From positions 1 to 12,397 of the forward strand of contig JAKAZC010000041.1 of assembly GCA_021826655.1 (NCBI GenBank): a stretch of 12,397 bases of DNA. The letters run 5' to 3'. The stretch comes from Actinomycetes bacterium (GTDB lineage Bacteria > Actinomycetota > Acidimicrobiia > Acidimicrobiales > RAAP-2). Of this stretch, positions 1 to 6,673 are shown piece after piece. The notes under the pieces were generated by a model. It was not told where the DNA came from, searched no databases, and saw only the letters and a program-made list of their open reading frames with translations. Within the stretch, counting starts at the first letter, position 1. Every line of letters starts with the position of its first letter. A program made the translations under genes and the position numbers.

Positions 1-180
1 GTCGGCCCGGTACGCGTCGATCCACTCGGGTGGCACCGTGTCGGGGATCACGGTCGGGACACCGAGGGTCGGGCCGTCCCCGCGCATGCCCCCGGTTGAC
101 GTCCGCTCGGCCGCACGCAGCAGGGATCGCCAGACCACGGCGGAGAGCACGAGCGTTCCGACGACGAGGAACATGTCCAT
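1..180 (-). CDS. Small single-pass membrane protein, 3' end outside window
   Basis: I do not recognise this family. Sixty residues are visible; the gene runs off the left edge with no stop. The start is well set: ATG (complement of 178-180) preceded by GGAGG with a 7-nt spacer. Residues 3-17 (MFLVVGTLVLSAVVW) form one hydrophobic helix at the very N-terminus, an uncleaved signal-anchor or signal peptide, followed by basic residues (R18, R22, R26) and a Gly/Pro-rich linker. After that comes a less biased stretch, VIPDTVPPEWIDAYRAD, which looks like the beginning of a folded or helical segment. The positive charge after the helix suggests that the remainder is cytoplasmic. No promoter of the TANNNT type is obvious upstream, but an inverted repeat at 278-296 lies 98 bp before the start. 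That the frame is real is fairly sure; function is unknown. Confidence 0.7.
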   Translation of the reverse strand, partial: MDMFLVVGTLVLSAVVWRSLLRAAERTSTGGMRGDGPTLGVPTVIPDTVPPEWIDAYRAD

Positions 181-277
181 GGCGATACCTCCATCGGTTG
201 GCGGGTCACCGGTAGGTCGTGCACCCCGGCCGATCGGGCGCTCCCGCACTTGGCAGTGTGTCCCGCCGCGGAATCGG

Positions 278-296
278 TGACCAGGGTCCTTGGTCA
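278..296. promoter_or_regulatory. Inverted repeat TGACCA-N7-TGGTCA, candidate operator
   Basis: The 19-bp sequence TGACCAGGGTCCTTGGTCA has perfect 6-bp arms and further pairing inside; only the central base and one symmetric pair break the palindrome. It lies in the gap upstream of the small membrane protein on the minus strand. Arms of this length and spacing are typical of dimeric helix-turn-helix repressors such as the TetR or GntR types, but I cannot name the regulator. A chance palindrome in GC-rich DNA is possible. Confidence 0.35.
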
Positions 297-315
297 TGTC
301 GTACCCTTCCGCCAG

Positions 316-525
316 GTGCTCCTCGCCGCACGGCACGTGTCACCGGCGGCCCGGGCCTGGTTCCCGACCGACGTCACGCTGTTCGGATACACGCAGCCCA
401 CCGGCATGGAACCGGCCATCGTCGTCGTGTTCGCCCCGGTGTTCCTCGTCCTCGCCTTCCGCGGGCTGTCCGAGCCCGAGGAGCGGAGGTCGGCGGAACC
501 GGACGGATCTGCAGGCAGGGGCACC
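316..525 (+). other. Possible small membrane-protein coding segment or gene remnant
   Basis: Frame 1 from about 277 to 525 shows G/C-ending codons and sensible composition, including the hydrophobic stretch MEPAIVVVFAPVFLVLAFRG encoded from ATG 406, followed by an acidic/basic SEPEERR segment. Possible starts are GTG 277, GTG 316 and ATG 406; none has a good ribosome binding site. After about 525 the same frame becomes Arg/Gly/Pro-rich and does not stop until 1062, well inside the COQ4-like gene. A real gene with that end is unlikely. It may be a decayed gene, a gene with a frameshift, or chance. The layout (short N-terminal helix, charged tail) resembles the divergent gene at 1-180. Confidence 0.25.
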
Positions 526-811
526 GGTGGGGGTCCGGTCGGGGATCCGCAGCCGTGGCCCCGAAGCGATCCGCCGGGCGGGCGCCGGCCGACCGACCGG
601 CCGCCGCGACCGTCGCCGGACCGGATGCTCCGTGCGGTACTCCGGCGCGGAGGTGCACCGTCTCCCCCGAGCGCGCAACCGGAGCTCGCCCGATCGACGT
701 GCGCCGGTACGACGATCCCTGGCGGGCACGGTGCCGGTCACGACGCCCGCGCCGTCGAGGACCGTCACGCCATGGGCCGAGCCGCCCGAGGGCTCCCACC
801 CACGGCGTGCA

Positions 812-827
812 CCCCCCCCGGGGGGGG
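812..827. repeat. C8G8 homopolymer palindrome
   Basis: Eight C are followed directly by eight G, giving a perfect 16-bp palindrome 33 bp before the probable -10 element of the COQ4-like gene. With no loop it cannot form an ideal hairpin, though partial pairing is possible. Such tracts are prone to replication slippage and to sequencing error, so the reading frames crossing it are not trustworthy. Confidence 0.8.
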
Positions 828-859
828 ATGCGCCCGGTCCGGTCGCGGGAGTCCGCTGG

Positions 860-865
860 TACGCT
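860..865 (+). promoter_or_regulatory. Probable -10 element (TACGCT) for the COQ4-like gene
   Basis: TACGCT, preceded by TGG in an extended -10 manner, lies 6 nt before GTG 872. Transcription would begin at or next to the start codon, giving a leaderless mRNA. No -35 hexamer is visible. The same arrangement is seen before the LysR and RNase D genes in this window. Confidence 0.4.
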
Positions 866-871
866 CCGGCG

Positions 872-2017
872 GTGGTCCTACGGAAGGTGTCTCCGCCGGT
901 GGCATCGGTCATCGTCCGTGCCGCGGTGACCGTGGCCACGACCGGAGGGACGACGCCGCTCTCGGCCGCCGATCGGCGCGGGATCACCAGTGCGATGGCC
1001 ACGGTGTTCGGCGTGCCGGGCGACCTGGATGTCGGCGCGCTGGCGCCCGTCTCGTCGGGTGAGCTGGTCCGGGTCGTCGACGACGGTGGCCTCCGAACGG
1101 ACCTCGTGCGGATGCTCGCCGTCCTCGCGCTGCTGGACGGCACGGTGGAGAAGGGCAAGATCGACCTCGTCCTCGACTTCGCCAGCGCGCTGCACGTCCA
1201 TGCCGAGTTCGTCGATGCCCTCCACCAATTGCGGCTGGATCATGCGCGTTGGGTCGGCTACGACATGATCCGGGCCAACGTCGCCACGATTCCGGGGGTC
1301 CCGTGGCATCCCGACGACCCCTATGCGCCGTTCCTCCCGTACGGGGGTGCCGGCACCGACCCGGTCCTGTCCGAGCGGTACCAGCGGCTGGGCTCCCTCG
1401 ATCCGGGGACCCTCGGGCGCTCGTTCTTCGAGCACTACAAGGGCAACGGCTACGCGTTCCCCGGAAGTTCCGAGGGACTGGTGGAGGCGTGGGCGACCCC
1501 GCACGACTGCCTCCACGTCCTGTCCGGATACTCCACCTCGGCCCAGGGTGAGCTCCTCGTCGCCGCGTTCACCGGTGGAGTCCTCGACCCGGCGATCGAC
1601 TTCATGGAGAGCCACGTCCTCCCGACCATCCTGATCTATCACCTGGGGATCGACATCAACAAAGGCCTGAACGCCGGGGACCGGGGTCGGATGGGCGCCG
1701 ACCCCACGTGGGCGGACAACTACGACGGGAACGTCCACCTCGGTCTCGACGCCGCCAAACTCTGGGTCGCCTGGGAGCGGGGTCGGGCGATGACCGAGGA
1801 CGTCTACTCCGGCCACTGGGACTTCTGGGCCCACACCACCACGACGGTCGGCGAGCTGCGGACACGCTGGGGCATCACCGACCTGGCACCCGGGTGGGCT
1901 GCGGTCGGGGACGACGCGGTGCACCGGGACGACTTCGAGCGGCCGGGCATGCCGGCTCCACCCGCCGTCTCGACCACGCCGATCGCGGACCGACCTCCGG
2001 CCCGGGCTCCGGGCTGA
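872..2017 (+). CDS. COQ4-like protein with TerB-like N-terminal helices
   Basis: The protein is 381 aa from GTG 872, or 372 aa from GTG 899. GTG 872 is chosen because it follows TACGCT by 6 nt, as in a leaderless gene; GTG 899 has GGAAGG upstream but 11 nt away. Residues about 75-134 (LVRMLAVLALLDGTVEKGKI and on) resemble TerB-type helices. At residues 211-227 the motif HDCLH-x11-E (H211, D212, H215, E227) fits exactly the HDxxH-x11-E metal site of COQ4. Helical segments follow, then a Pro-rich tail from about residue 355. In eukaryotes COQ4 belongs to the ubiquinone biosynthesis complex and is linked to head-group C1 modification. Actinobacteria normally make menaquinone, so the substrate here is unknown; a redox or isoprenoid-quinone role is inference. 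The neighbours give no pathway. The fold assignment is fairly sure, the function is not. Confidence 0.8.
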   Translation: MVLRKVSPPVASVIVRAAVTVATTGGTTPLSAADRRGITSAMATVFGVPGDLDVGALAPVSSGELVRVVDDGGLRTDLVRMLAVLALLDGTVEKGKIDLVLDFASALHVHAEFVDALHQLRLDHARWVGYDMIRANVATIPGVPWHPDDPYAPFLPYGGAGTDPVLSERYQRLGSLDPGTLGRSFFEHYKGNGYAFPGSSEGLVEAWATPHDCLHVLSGYSTSAQGELLVAAFTGGVLDPAIDFMESHVLPTILIYHLGIDINKGLNAGDRGRMGADPTWADNYDGNVHLGLDAAKLWVAWERGRAMTEDVYSGHWDFWAHTTTTVGELRTRWGITDLAPGWAAVGDDAVHRDDFERPGMPAPPAVSTTPIADRPPARAPG

Positions 2018-2018
2018 T

Positions 2019-2049
2019 CCCGTCGCGAGGGCGCAACGTTCGCTACGGG
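2019..2049. terminator. Hairpin between convergent COQ4-like and GGDEF-EAL genes
   Basis: CCCGT (2019-2023) pairs with ACGGG (2045-2049), then after one C/T mismatch GCGA (2025-2028) pairs with TCGC (2040-2043), leaving an 11-nt loop. It spans the 25-bp gap between two convergent genes and reaches into the TAG stop of the minus-strand gene. There is no T-tract on either side, so it is a weak or factor-assisted terminator at best. Confidence 0.35.
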
Positions 2050-3986
2050 TGGCGGTCCACGCGGGCGGGAGGTCGCTCCACCGGACGTGACCGGGCGAAC
2101 GTCTCCTCGACCTGAGCGGGGGACAGCGGATAGCCGAGCAGGTAGCCCTGCAGGTAGTCGCTGCCGAGCTGCTGGACGATCGACCGCTCGGCCTCGGTCT
2201 CGACCCCCTCGGCCACGACCTCCAGCTGGAGGTCGTGGGCCAGGCGGACCACGGCCCCGATGATCCGGGTATCGCCGTGCTCGGCCACGTCCCGCACGAA
2301 GCCCCGGTCCACCTTCAGCTGGTCCACCGGGAACCTGCGCAGGTAGGCCAGGGACGAGTAGCCCGTCCCGAAGTCGTCGATCGACAGCCGGAGGCCGAGG
2401 GCATGCAGGTCCGACAGCACGGACTCGTAGTCCGTGTGCTCACCCAGGAGGATGCTCTCGGTGATCTCGAGCACCAGCGCCTCGGGCCGGAGCCCGGCAT
2501 CGGTCAGCGTCCGAGCGACGAGTGACGGGAACCGAGGGTCGGCGAGCTGGCGCCCCGAGACGTTGACCGCCATCGACAGGTGCGCACCCAGGAGCGTCGT
2601 CCAGCGGACCGACTGACGGCACGCCTCGTCGAGCACCCAGGCGCCGATGGCCGGCATGAGTCCGGCCTCCTCGGCGGCGGGGATGAACTCGACGGGCGGG
2701 ATGTCCCCCCGCTCGGCGTGGTGCCAACGGCAGAGCGCCTCGAATCCGGCCAGGGACCCGTCGGCCGTCGCGAAGATCGGTTGGTAGGCGAGTGTGAGCT
2801 CGCGGCGCTCCAGGGCGCCGCGTAGCTCGCTCGCCACGGCGAAGGTGGCAGGATGCGCGTCGGCGCCCAGGTGGACCACGGCGACCTTGTTTCTGCCGGA
2901 CCGCTTCACCCCGTACATGGTCGTGTCGGCATGGGCGAGGACGTCCTCGGACCGGCAGTTGGCACCGGTCACCACGGCGACGCCGATGCTCGCCGTCATG
3001 TGGAGCGGCTCGCCGGCGATCATGACCGGCTCCGCGATCGTCTCGTGCAGCCGCTCCGCCAGCACCCGGGCTTCGACCGCCGGGTCCCCCAGGTCCTCGA
3101 ACAGCGCCACGAATTCGTCACCGCCGAACCGGGCGACGGTGTCCTCGGGGCGCACCTGACGGGTGAACCGTTCGGCGAGTTCGGTCAGCAGCAGGTCGCC
3201 GCAGCCATGCCCGAAGGAGTCGTTCACCGCCTTGAACTCGTCCAGGTCGATGAAGACCACCGCCAGGCCGCGCGAGCGCCGGTCGATCCGGGAGATCGCC
3301 GTCTCCAGGCGGGCCAGGAAGACGGCCCGGTTGGCCAGCCCCGTCAGCTGGTCGTGGCTGGCCAGGTGCAGAAGCTTGGCGTGGAGGTCCTGGAGCTCCA
3401 GGTCGTACTGCTTCGCCATCCGCACCATGCTGGAGTTGCAGCTCCGGTCGACCATTGCGGTCGCCGCGTCGAGCACCTCCTGGTCGGTGCCGAGGCGGGC
3501 CGCCTCCTCCGCCAGCACCAGGCAGGTGGCGTCCTTCCACCACAGGTTGAGCTTGGTCACCAGGGCCACCGAGAGCACGCCCTTCGGCCCGTCACCCCCG
3601 ACGTCGGCCGCCGGGACGGGCACCTGTCGGTCGGCCGCCCCCGCGGCGATCGCCATCTCCTGGTCGTTGGCGGCGGCATTGCCCAACGAGGCGATCCGGT
3701 CCCGTTCCTGGTCACCGGCCCCCGATCCGGTCTCGAGCCAGTCGGCGATCGCCGTGACGGCCACCGAGGTGATGTCCCACATGGGGTGGCGGGCGACCTT
3801 CTCGAGGGTCATGTCCGGCACCTGGGCGACATACCGCAATTGACACATCCGCTGGATGTCCTGGTTCCTCGCCTCCAGCGCCCTGCCCAGCGCGACCCGG
3901 CCGACGACGGCACCGTCGGTCGCACGGAGTCCGTCCAGCGCGGGACCTTCCGGATCCGATGCGAACTCCAAGGAGTACACGTCCAT
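2043..3986 (-). CDS. GGDEF-EAL cyclic-di-GMP protein with unrecognised sensor region
   Basis: The 647-aa protein should both make and break cyclic-di-GMP. Residues 1-200 are a sensor-like region with no hydrophobic helix and the segment KLNLWWKDATCLVLAEEAAR; I do not recognise the fold. The GGDEF domain (about 210-372) has GGDEF at 288-292 and an intact inhibitory RxxD site (R279, D282) five residues before it. The EAL domain (about 385-630) has E416 of EAL, N475, E507, D537, D538, K558, E593 and Q613, all the usual metal and catalytic residues. By sequence both activities are possible. It looks cytosolic. ATG 3986 is the only usual start: the frame is open back to 4050 with plausible sequence but no ATG, GTG or TTG, and the ribosome site (GAGG, one nt away) is poor. 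It is divergent from a second GGDEF-EAL gene. Confidence 0.92.
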   Translation of the reverse strand: MDVYSLEFASDPEGPALDGLRATDGAVVGRVALGRALEARNQDIQRMCQLRYVAQVPDMTLEKVARHPMWDITSVAVTAIADWLETGSGAGDQERDRIASLGNAAANDQEMAIAAGAADRQVPVPAADVGGDGPKGVLSVALVTKLNLWWKDATCLVLAEEAARLGTDQEVLDAATAMVDRSCNSSMVRMAKQYDLELQDLHAKLLHLASHDQLTGLANRAVFLARLETAISRIDRRSRGLAVVFIDLDEFKAVNDSFGHGCGDLLLTELAERFTRQVRPEDTVARFGGDEFVALFEDLGDPAVEARVLAERLHETIAEPVMIAGEPLHMTASIGVAVVTGANCRSEDVLAHADTTMYGVKRSGRNKVAVVHLGADAHPATFAVASELRGALERRELTLAYQPIFATADGSLAGFEALCRWHHAERGDIPPVEFIPAAEEAGLMPAIGAWVLDEACRQSVRWTTLLGAHLSMAVNVSGRQLADPRFPSLVARTLTDAGLRPEALVLEITESILLGEHTDYESVLSDLHALGLRLSIDDFGTGYSSLAYLRRFPVDQLKVDRGFVRDVAEHGDTRIIGAVVRLAHDLQLEVVAEGVETEAERSIVQQLGSDYLQGYLLGYPLSPAQVEETFARSRPVERPPARVDRHP

Positions 3987-4179
3987 GCCTCGTACGTCGA
4001 CAGCAACGAGGGCCAGCTTGAGCCATGACGCCCCAGGCGGCGTCCCGGGTCACCGCGGGGTCGTCGGGCACGGTGCCCGGGGTGCAGCGGTCGCAGAACC
4101 GGCACCTGGACCGGTCCGGCGGATCGAGCTGCCGGGCCCGGAGCTTCGGGCGGCGGAACCTTCCGCTGGACGGGCCCGG

Positions 4180-4185
4180 TACGGT
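4180..4185 (+). promoter_or_regulatory. Possible -10 element (TACGGT) for the PAS-GGDEF-EAL gene
   Basis: TACGGT matches the TANNNT form and is identical to the -10 proposed for the MMPL gene. No good -35 is seen at 17-18 nt; GGAACC at 4155-4160 is 19 nt away. The leader would be about 130 nt. The inverted repeat at 4153-4166 lies where an upstream-bound regulator could act. Confidence 0.3.
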
Positions 4186-4306
4186 GACGGTAGGGGCACG
4201 ACCTGACGATCAGATGATGGACGGTGCGCCGCATCCCGACACCACCCCCTCAAGGTGGGCCACCCGATGGTCGATGCCTGGATCTCGTCCCCGTTCCGCG
4301 AAACCC

Positions 4307-4311
4307 AGGAG
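4307..4311 (+). promoter_or_regulatory. Ribosome binding site deciding the start at 4321
   Basis: AGGAG followed by 9 nt and ATG 4321. This favours the 776-residue form over the longer frames from GTG 4255 or ATG 4267; ATG 4267 has AAGGTGG 8 nt upstream and cannot be fully excluded. Confidence 0.6.
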
Positions 4312-4320
4312 CACGACCCG

Positions 4321-6651
4321 ATGGCGGCTGCAACCACACAGGAGTCCACCGACCCCGATGCGAACTCCGCAGACGTGGAGGCCGCCGACGGGATCGTCGG
4401 CACCCTCAAGAAGTTCGGTCCGAACTACGTGGCCTACGCCATCGGACCGTTCGCCCTCGTCGCCATCATCGTGCTCATGCACTTCGGTGCGGTCGTCCGG
4501 GAGCCCGCCTGGCTGTGGGTGGCGGTGTTCGTCGCCGTGCCCACGTCGAGTCTGGTGGCCGACCACGTCTACCGGGCCCATCCCTCGACGGCCACCATGC
4601 ACGTCCGGATCGGCGTCCAGGCGGCGGCGGTGGCCGGGGTCATCTACCTCACCGGATGGGGTCCGGTGCTGTGGGGGGCCTTCGCGTTCCTGGCTCTGGA
4701 GAACGTGTCCCACGGCGGCTCCAGGGTGTGGAGCATCACCGCCTTCTGGAGCCTGGTCGCCATCGCGGCCGGTCAGGTCCTCATCGCAGCCGGGTGGATG
4801 CCGTCCGAACTCACGCCGTCCGAGGGGAACTCGCTGGCGGTCATGGGGGCCTTCGTCCTGGTCATCGTCATCGGGATGGCCGGCATCACCATGCGCAAGA
4901 AGGAGAACGCCGAGACGCAGATGCGACTCAGCGAGGACCGCTTCCGTTCCCTCATCCAGGACTCGTCGGATGTCACCATGGTGATGGACGACGCCGGTAT
5001 CTGCACCTACGTCAGCCCGGCCAGCGAATTCCTCCTGGGCATCGCACCCGAGGAGATGGTCGGGGAGCTGGCCACGGATCTGGTCCATCCCGACGACCGC
5101 GGGCGGGTGGAGACGCGGCTCGGCCCCGGCTTCCAGGCGGCTGCGGGCTCGGCCCTGCTGCAGTTCCGGATGTTGCGCCGCGACGACACCTGGTGCGACG
5201 TCGAGGCCGTGGTGACCAATCAGCTGGACCGGCCGTCCGTTGCCGGCTACGTCGCCCACGTCCGGGACATCACCGAGCGCAAGGAGTTCGAGGAACTGCT
5301 GGCCCACCGCGCCCTGCACGATCCACTCACCGGCCTGGCGAACCGCCAGCTGATCCTCGACCGGGCCGAGCAGATGATCAATCGGGCCCGGCGGTCCTTC
5401 GAGCCGATCGCCGCGTTCTTCATCGACCTCGACAACTTCAAGGACGCAAACGACTCGCTCGGGCACGCCGCGGGTGACCGGCTGCTCCAGGCGGTCGGTC
5501 GACGATTCGAGTCGATCCTGCGGGCCAGCGACACCGTGGGGAGGCTCGGAGGCGACGAGTTCGTGATCCTCGCCGAGGGCCTGACGCTCGCCGAAGGTCC
5601 CCAACCCGTCGCCGAGCGGATCCGGGAGGTCCTCCGGAAGCCGTTCTCCATCGAGGGCTTCGAAGGGATCCAGGTCAGTGTCACCGCGAGCATCGGCATC
5701 GCCATGGGCGACCGGTCCTCGGCCCAGGAGCTCCTTCGGGACGCGGACATCGCCCTCTACCGCTGCAAGGCCGCCGGCCGGGACCGCGCCGTCCTCTTCG
5801 AGCCCGCGATGCAGGCCGCCGTCGCCGGCCGGCTCGAGCTGCGGTCGGACCTCGACTCGGCGCTCGCCAACGGCCAGTTCTTCCTGCTCTACCAGCCGAT
5901 CGTCGACCTCGACAGCACCGACATCCGGGGCGTCGAGGCCCTCATCCGGTGGCAGCACCCGACGCGTGGCGTGATCCCGCCCAACGACTTCATCCCGATC
6001 CTCGAGGACTGCGGACTGATCGTCGACGTCGGAAGATGGGTCCTGGACACGGCCTGTGCACAGGCCGGCGTGTGGCAACGTCTCGGCTACCAGACGACGA
6101 TGTCGGTCAACGTCTCGATGCGGCAGCTCGAGTCGGACTCCCTGGTCGACGACGTGCAGCGCGCGCTCACGGCCAACGGTCTCGACCCCGGCACCCTGGT
6201 CATCGAGGTGACCGAGACGGCCCTGATGAAGGACGCCGAATCCACGGTCTCGCGGCTCAAGCGACTGAAGGAGCTCGGTGTCAAGATCGCCATCGACGAC
6301 TTCGGCACGGGATATTCGTCGTTGGCGTACCTACGCCAATTCCCGGTGGACGTCCTCAAGATCGACCGGGCGTTCATCGCCAGCATGGACGGCTCCGAGG
6401 ACTCCTTCGCGCTCATCCGGACGATGGTGGAGCTGGGCCGGGCGCTCGGACTGCTCACCCTGGCCGAGGGCATCGAGGACGAGCAGCAGCTGGAGTGCCT
6501 CCGGATCAACAACTGCCACAGCGGGCAGGGCTTCATGTTCTCCAAGCCGGTCGAGCCGGTGATGGTCGAGGCGCTCATGGCCCACACGGCGCGCAAGGCG
6601 AGGGACGGAGCGCTCCGGAACCCGGCCTATCCGAACGTGCGTCCGGGCTGA
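4321..6651 (+). CDS. Membrane-anchored PAS-GGDEF-EAL cyclic-di-GMP protein
   Basis: The 776-aa protein has about six membrane segments (near 38-56, 64-80, 96-110, 113-126, 140-158, 171-190), a charged linker (MRKKENAETQ), and a PAS domain with its C-terminal motif (about 203-320, ending RDITERK). A GGDEF domain (about 328-495) follows, with GGDEF at 410-414 and an intact inhibitory site R401-x-x-D404. The EAL domain (about 505-755) has E539 of EAL, N597, E629, D659, D660, K680, E716 and Q736. Every residue normally needed for both synthesis and hydrolysis of cyclic-di-GMP is there. The membrane part resembles integral sensory domains in general; I cannot name it. The PAS domain may bind a small ligand or cofactor, not identifiable from sequence. 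It is transcribed away from the soluble GGDEF-EAL gene and ends 22 bp from the convergent MFS gene. Confidence 0.95.
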   Translation: MAAATTQESTDPDANSADVEAADGIVGTLKKFGPNYVAYAIGPFALVAIIVLMHFGAVVREPAWLWVAVFVAVPTSSLVADHVYRAHPSTATMHVRIGVQAAAVAGVIYLTGWGPVLWGAFAFLALENVSHGGSRVWSITAFWSLVAIAAGQVLIAAGWMPSELTPSEGNSLAVMGAFVLVIVIGMAGITMRKKENAETQMRLSEDRFRSLIQDSSDVTMVMDDAGICTYVSPASEFLLGIAPEEMVGELATDLVHPDDRGRVETRLGPGFQAAAGSALLQFRMLRRDDTWCDVEAVVTNQLDRPSVAGYVAHVRDITERKEFEELLAHRALHDPLTGLANRQLILDRAEQMINRARRSFEPIAAFFIDLDNFKDANDSLGHAAGDRLLQAVGRRFESILRASDTVGRLGGDEFVILAEGLTLAEGPQPVAERIREVLRKPFSIEGFEGIQVSVTASIGIAMGDRSSAQELLRDADIALYRCKAAGRDRAVLFEPAMQAAVAGRLELRSDLDSALANGQFFLLYQPIVDLDSTDIRGVEALIRWQHPTRGVIPPNDFIPILEDCGLIVDVGRWVLDTACAQAGVWQRLGYQTTMSVNVSMRQLESDSLVDDVQRALTANGLDPGTLVIEVTETALMKDAESTVSRLKRLKELGVKIAIDDFGTGYSSLAYLRQFPVDVLKIDRAFIASMDGSEDSFALIRTMVELGRALGLLTLAEGIEDEQQLECLRINNCHSGQGFMFSKPVEPVMVEALMAHTARKARDGALRNPAYPNVRPG

Positions 6652-6673
6652 TCCCACCGGCGGCGTCCCGGCA

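Larger units (their letters stand above)
181..871. other. 690-bp stretch without a confident gene
   Basis: All six frames were read. Open frames cross the region on both strands, but nearly all translate into Arg/Pro/Gly/Ser-rich sequence typical of shadow frames in GC-rich DNA. What can be pointed out is the inverted repeat at 278-296, the short membrane-helix-like coding signal at about 277-525, the C8G8 tract at 812-827, and the TACGCT element at 860-865. From 526 to 811 I see nothing I can support. Confidence 0.6.
3987..4320. other. 334-bp gap between divergent GGDEF-EAL genes
   Basis: No convincing gene is present. The gap should hold the promoters of both genes. It contains three short palindromes: GGACCGGTCC (4108-4117), CCGGGCCCGG (4132-4141) and GCGGAA-CC-TTCCGC (4153-4166). 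The last is 13 nt before a TACGGT element. In-frame GTG 4255 and ATG 4267 would extend the downstream protein by 22 or 18 residues, but the added sequence looks non-conserved. For the minus-strand gene no -10 element is evident. Self-complementary GC words are common by chance at this base composition. Confidence 0.55.

Noticed and set aside
2853..4028. Plus-strand open frame of 391 codons
   Set aside because: Antisense shadow of the GGDEF-EAL gene; composition dominated by His, Gly, Val and Arg.
4255..4320. Longer start of the PAS-GGDEF-EAL protein
   Set aside because: AGGAG with proper spacing precedes ATG 4321, and the added residues do not look conserved. ATG 4267 remains a minor possibility.
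4210..6078. Minus-strand open frame of 622 codons
   Set aside because: It lies antisense to the PAS-GGDEF-EAL gene, which has clear domains. The translation is Asp/Gly/Val/His-rich shadow sequence with no motif.
6643..6671. Terminator hairpin between the PAS-GGDEF-EAL and MFS genes
   Set aside because: Only a 5-bp CCGGG/CCCGG stem with a 19-nt loop and no T-tract; too weak to call in this GC-rich DNA.
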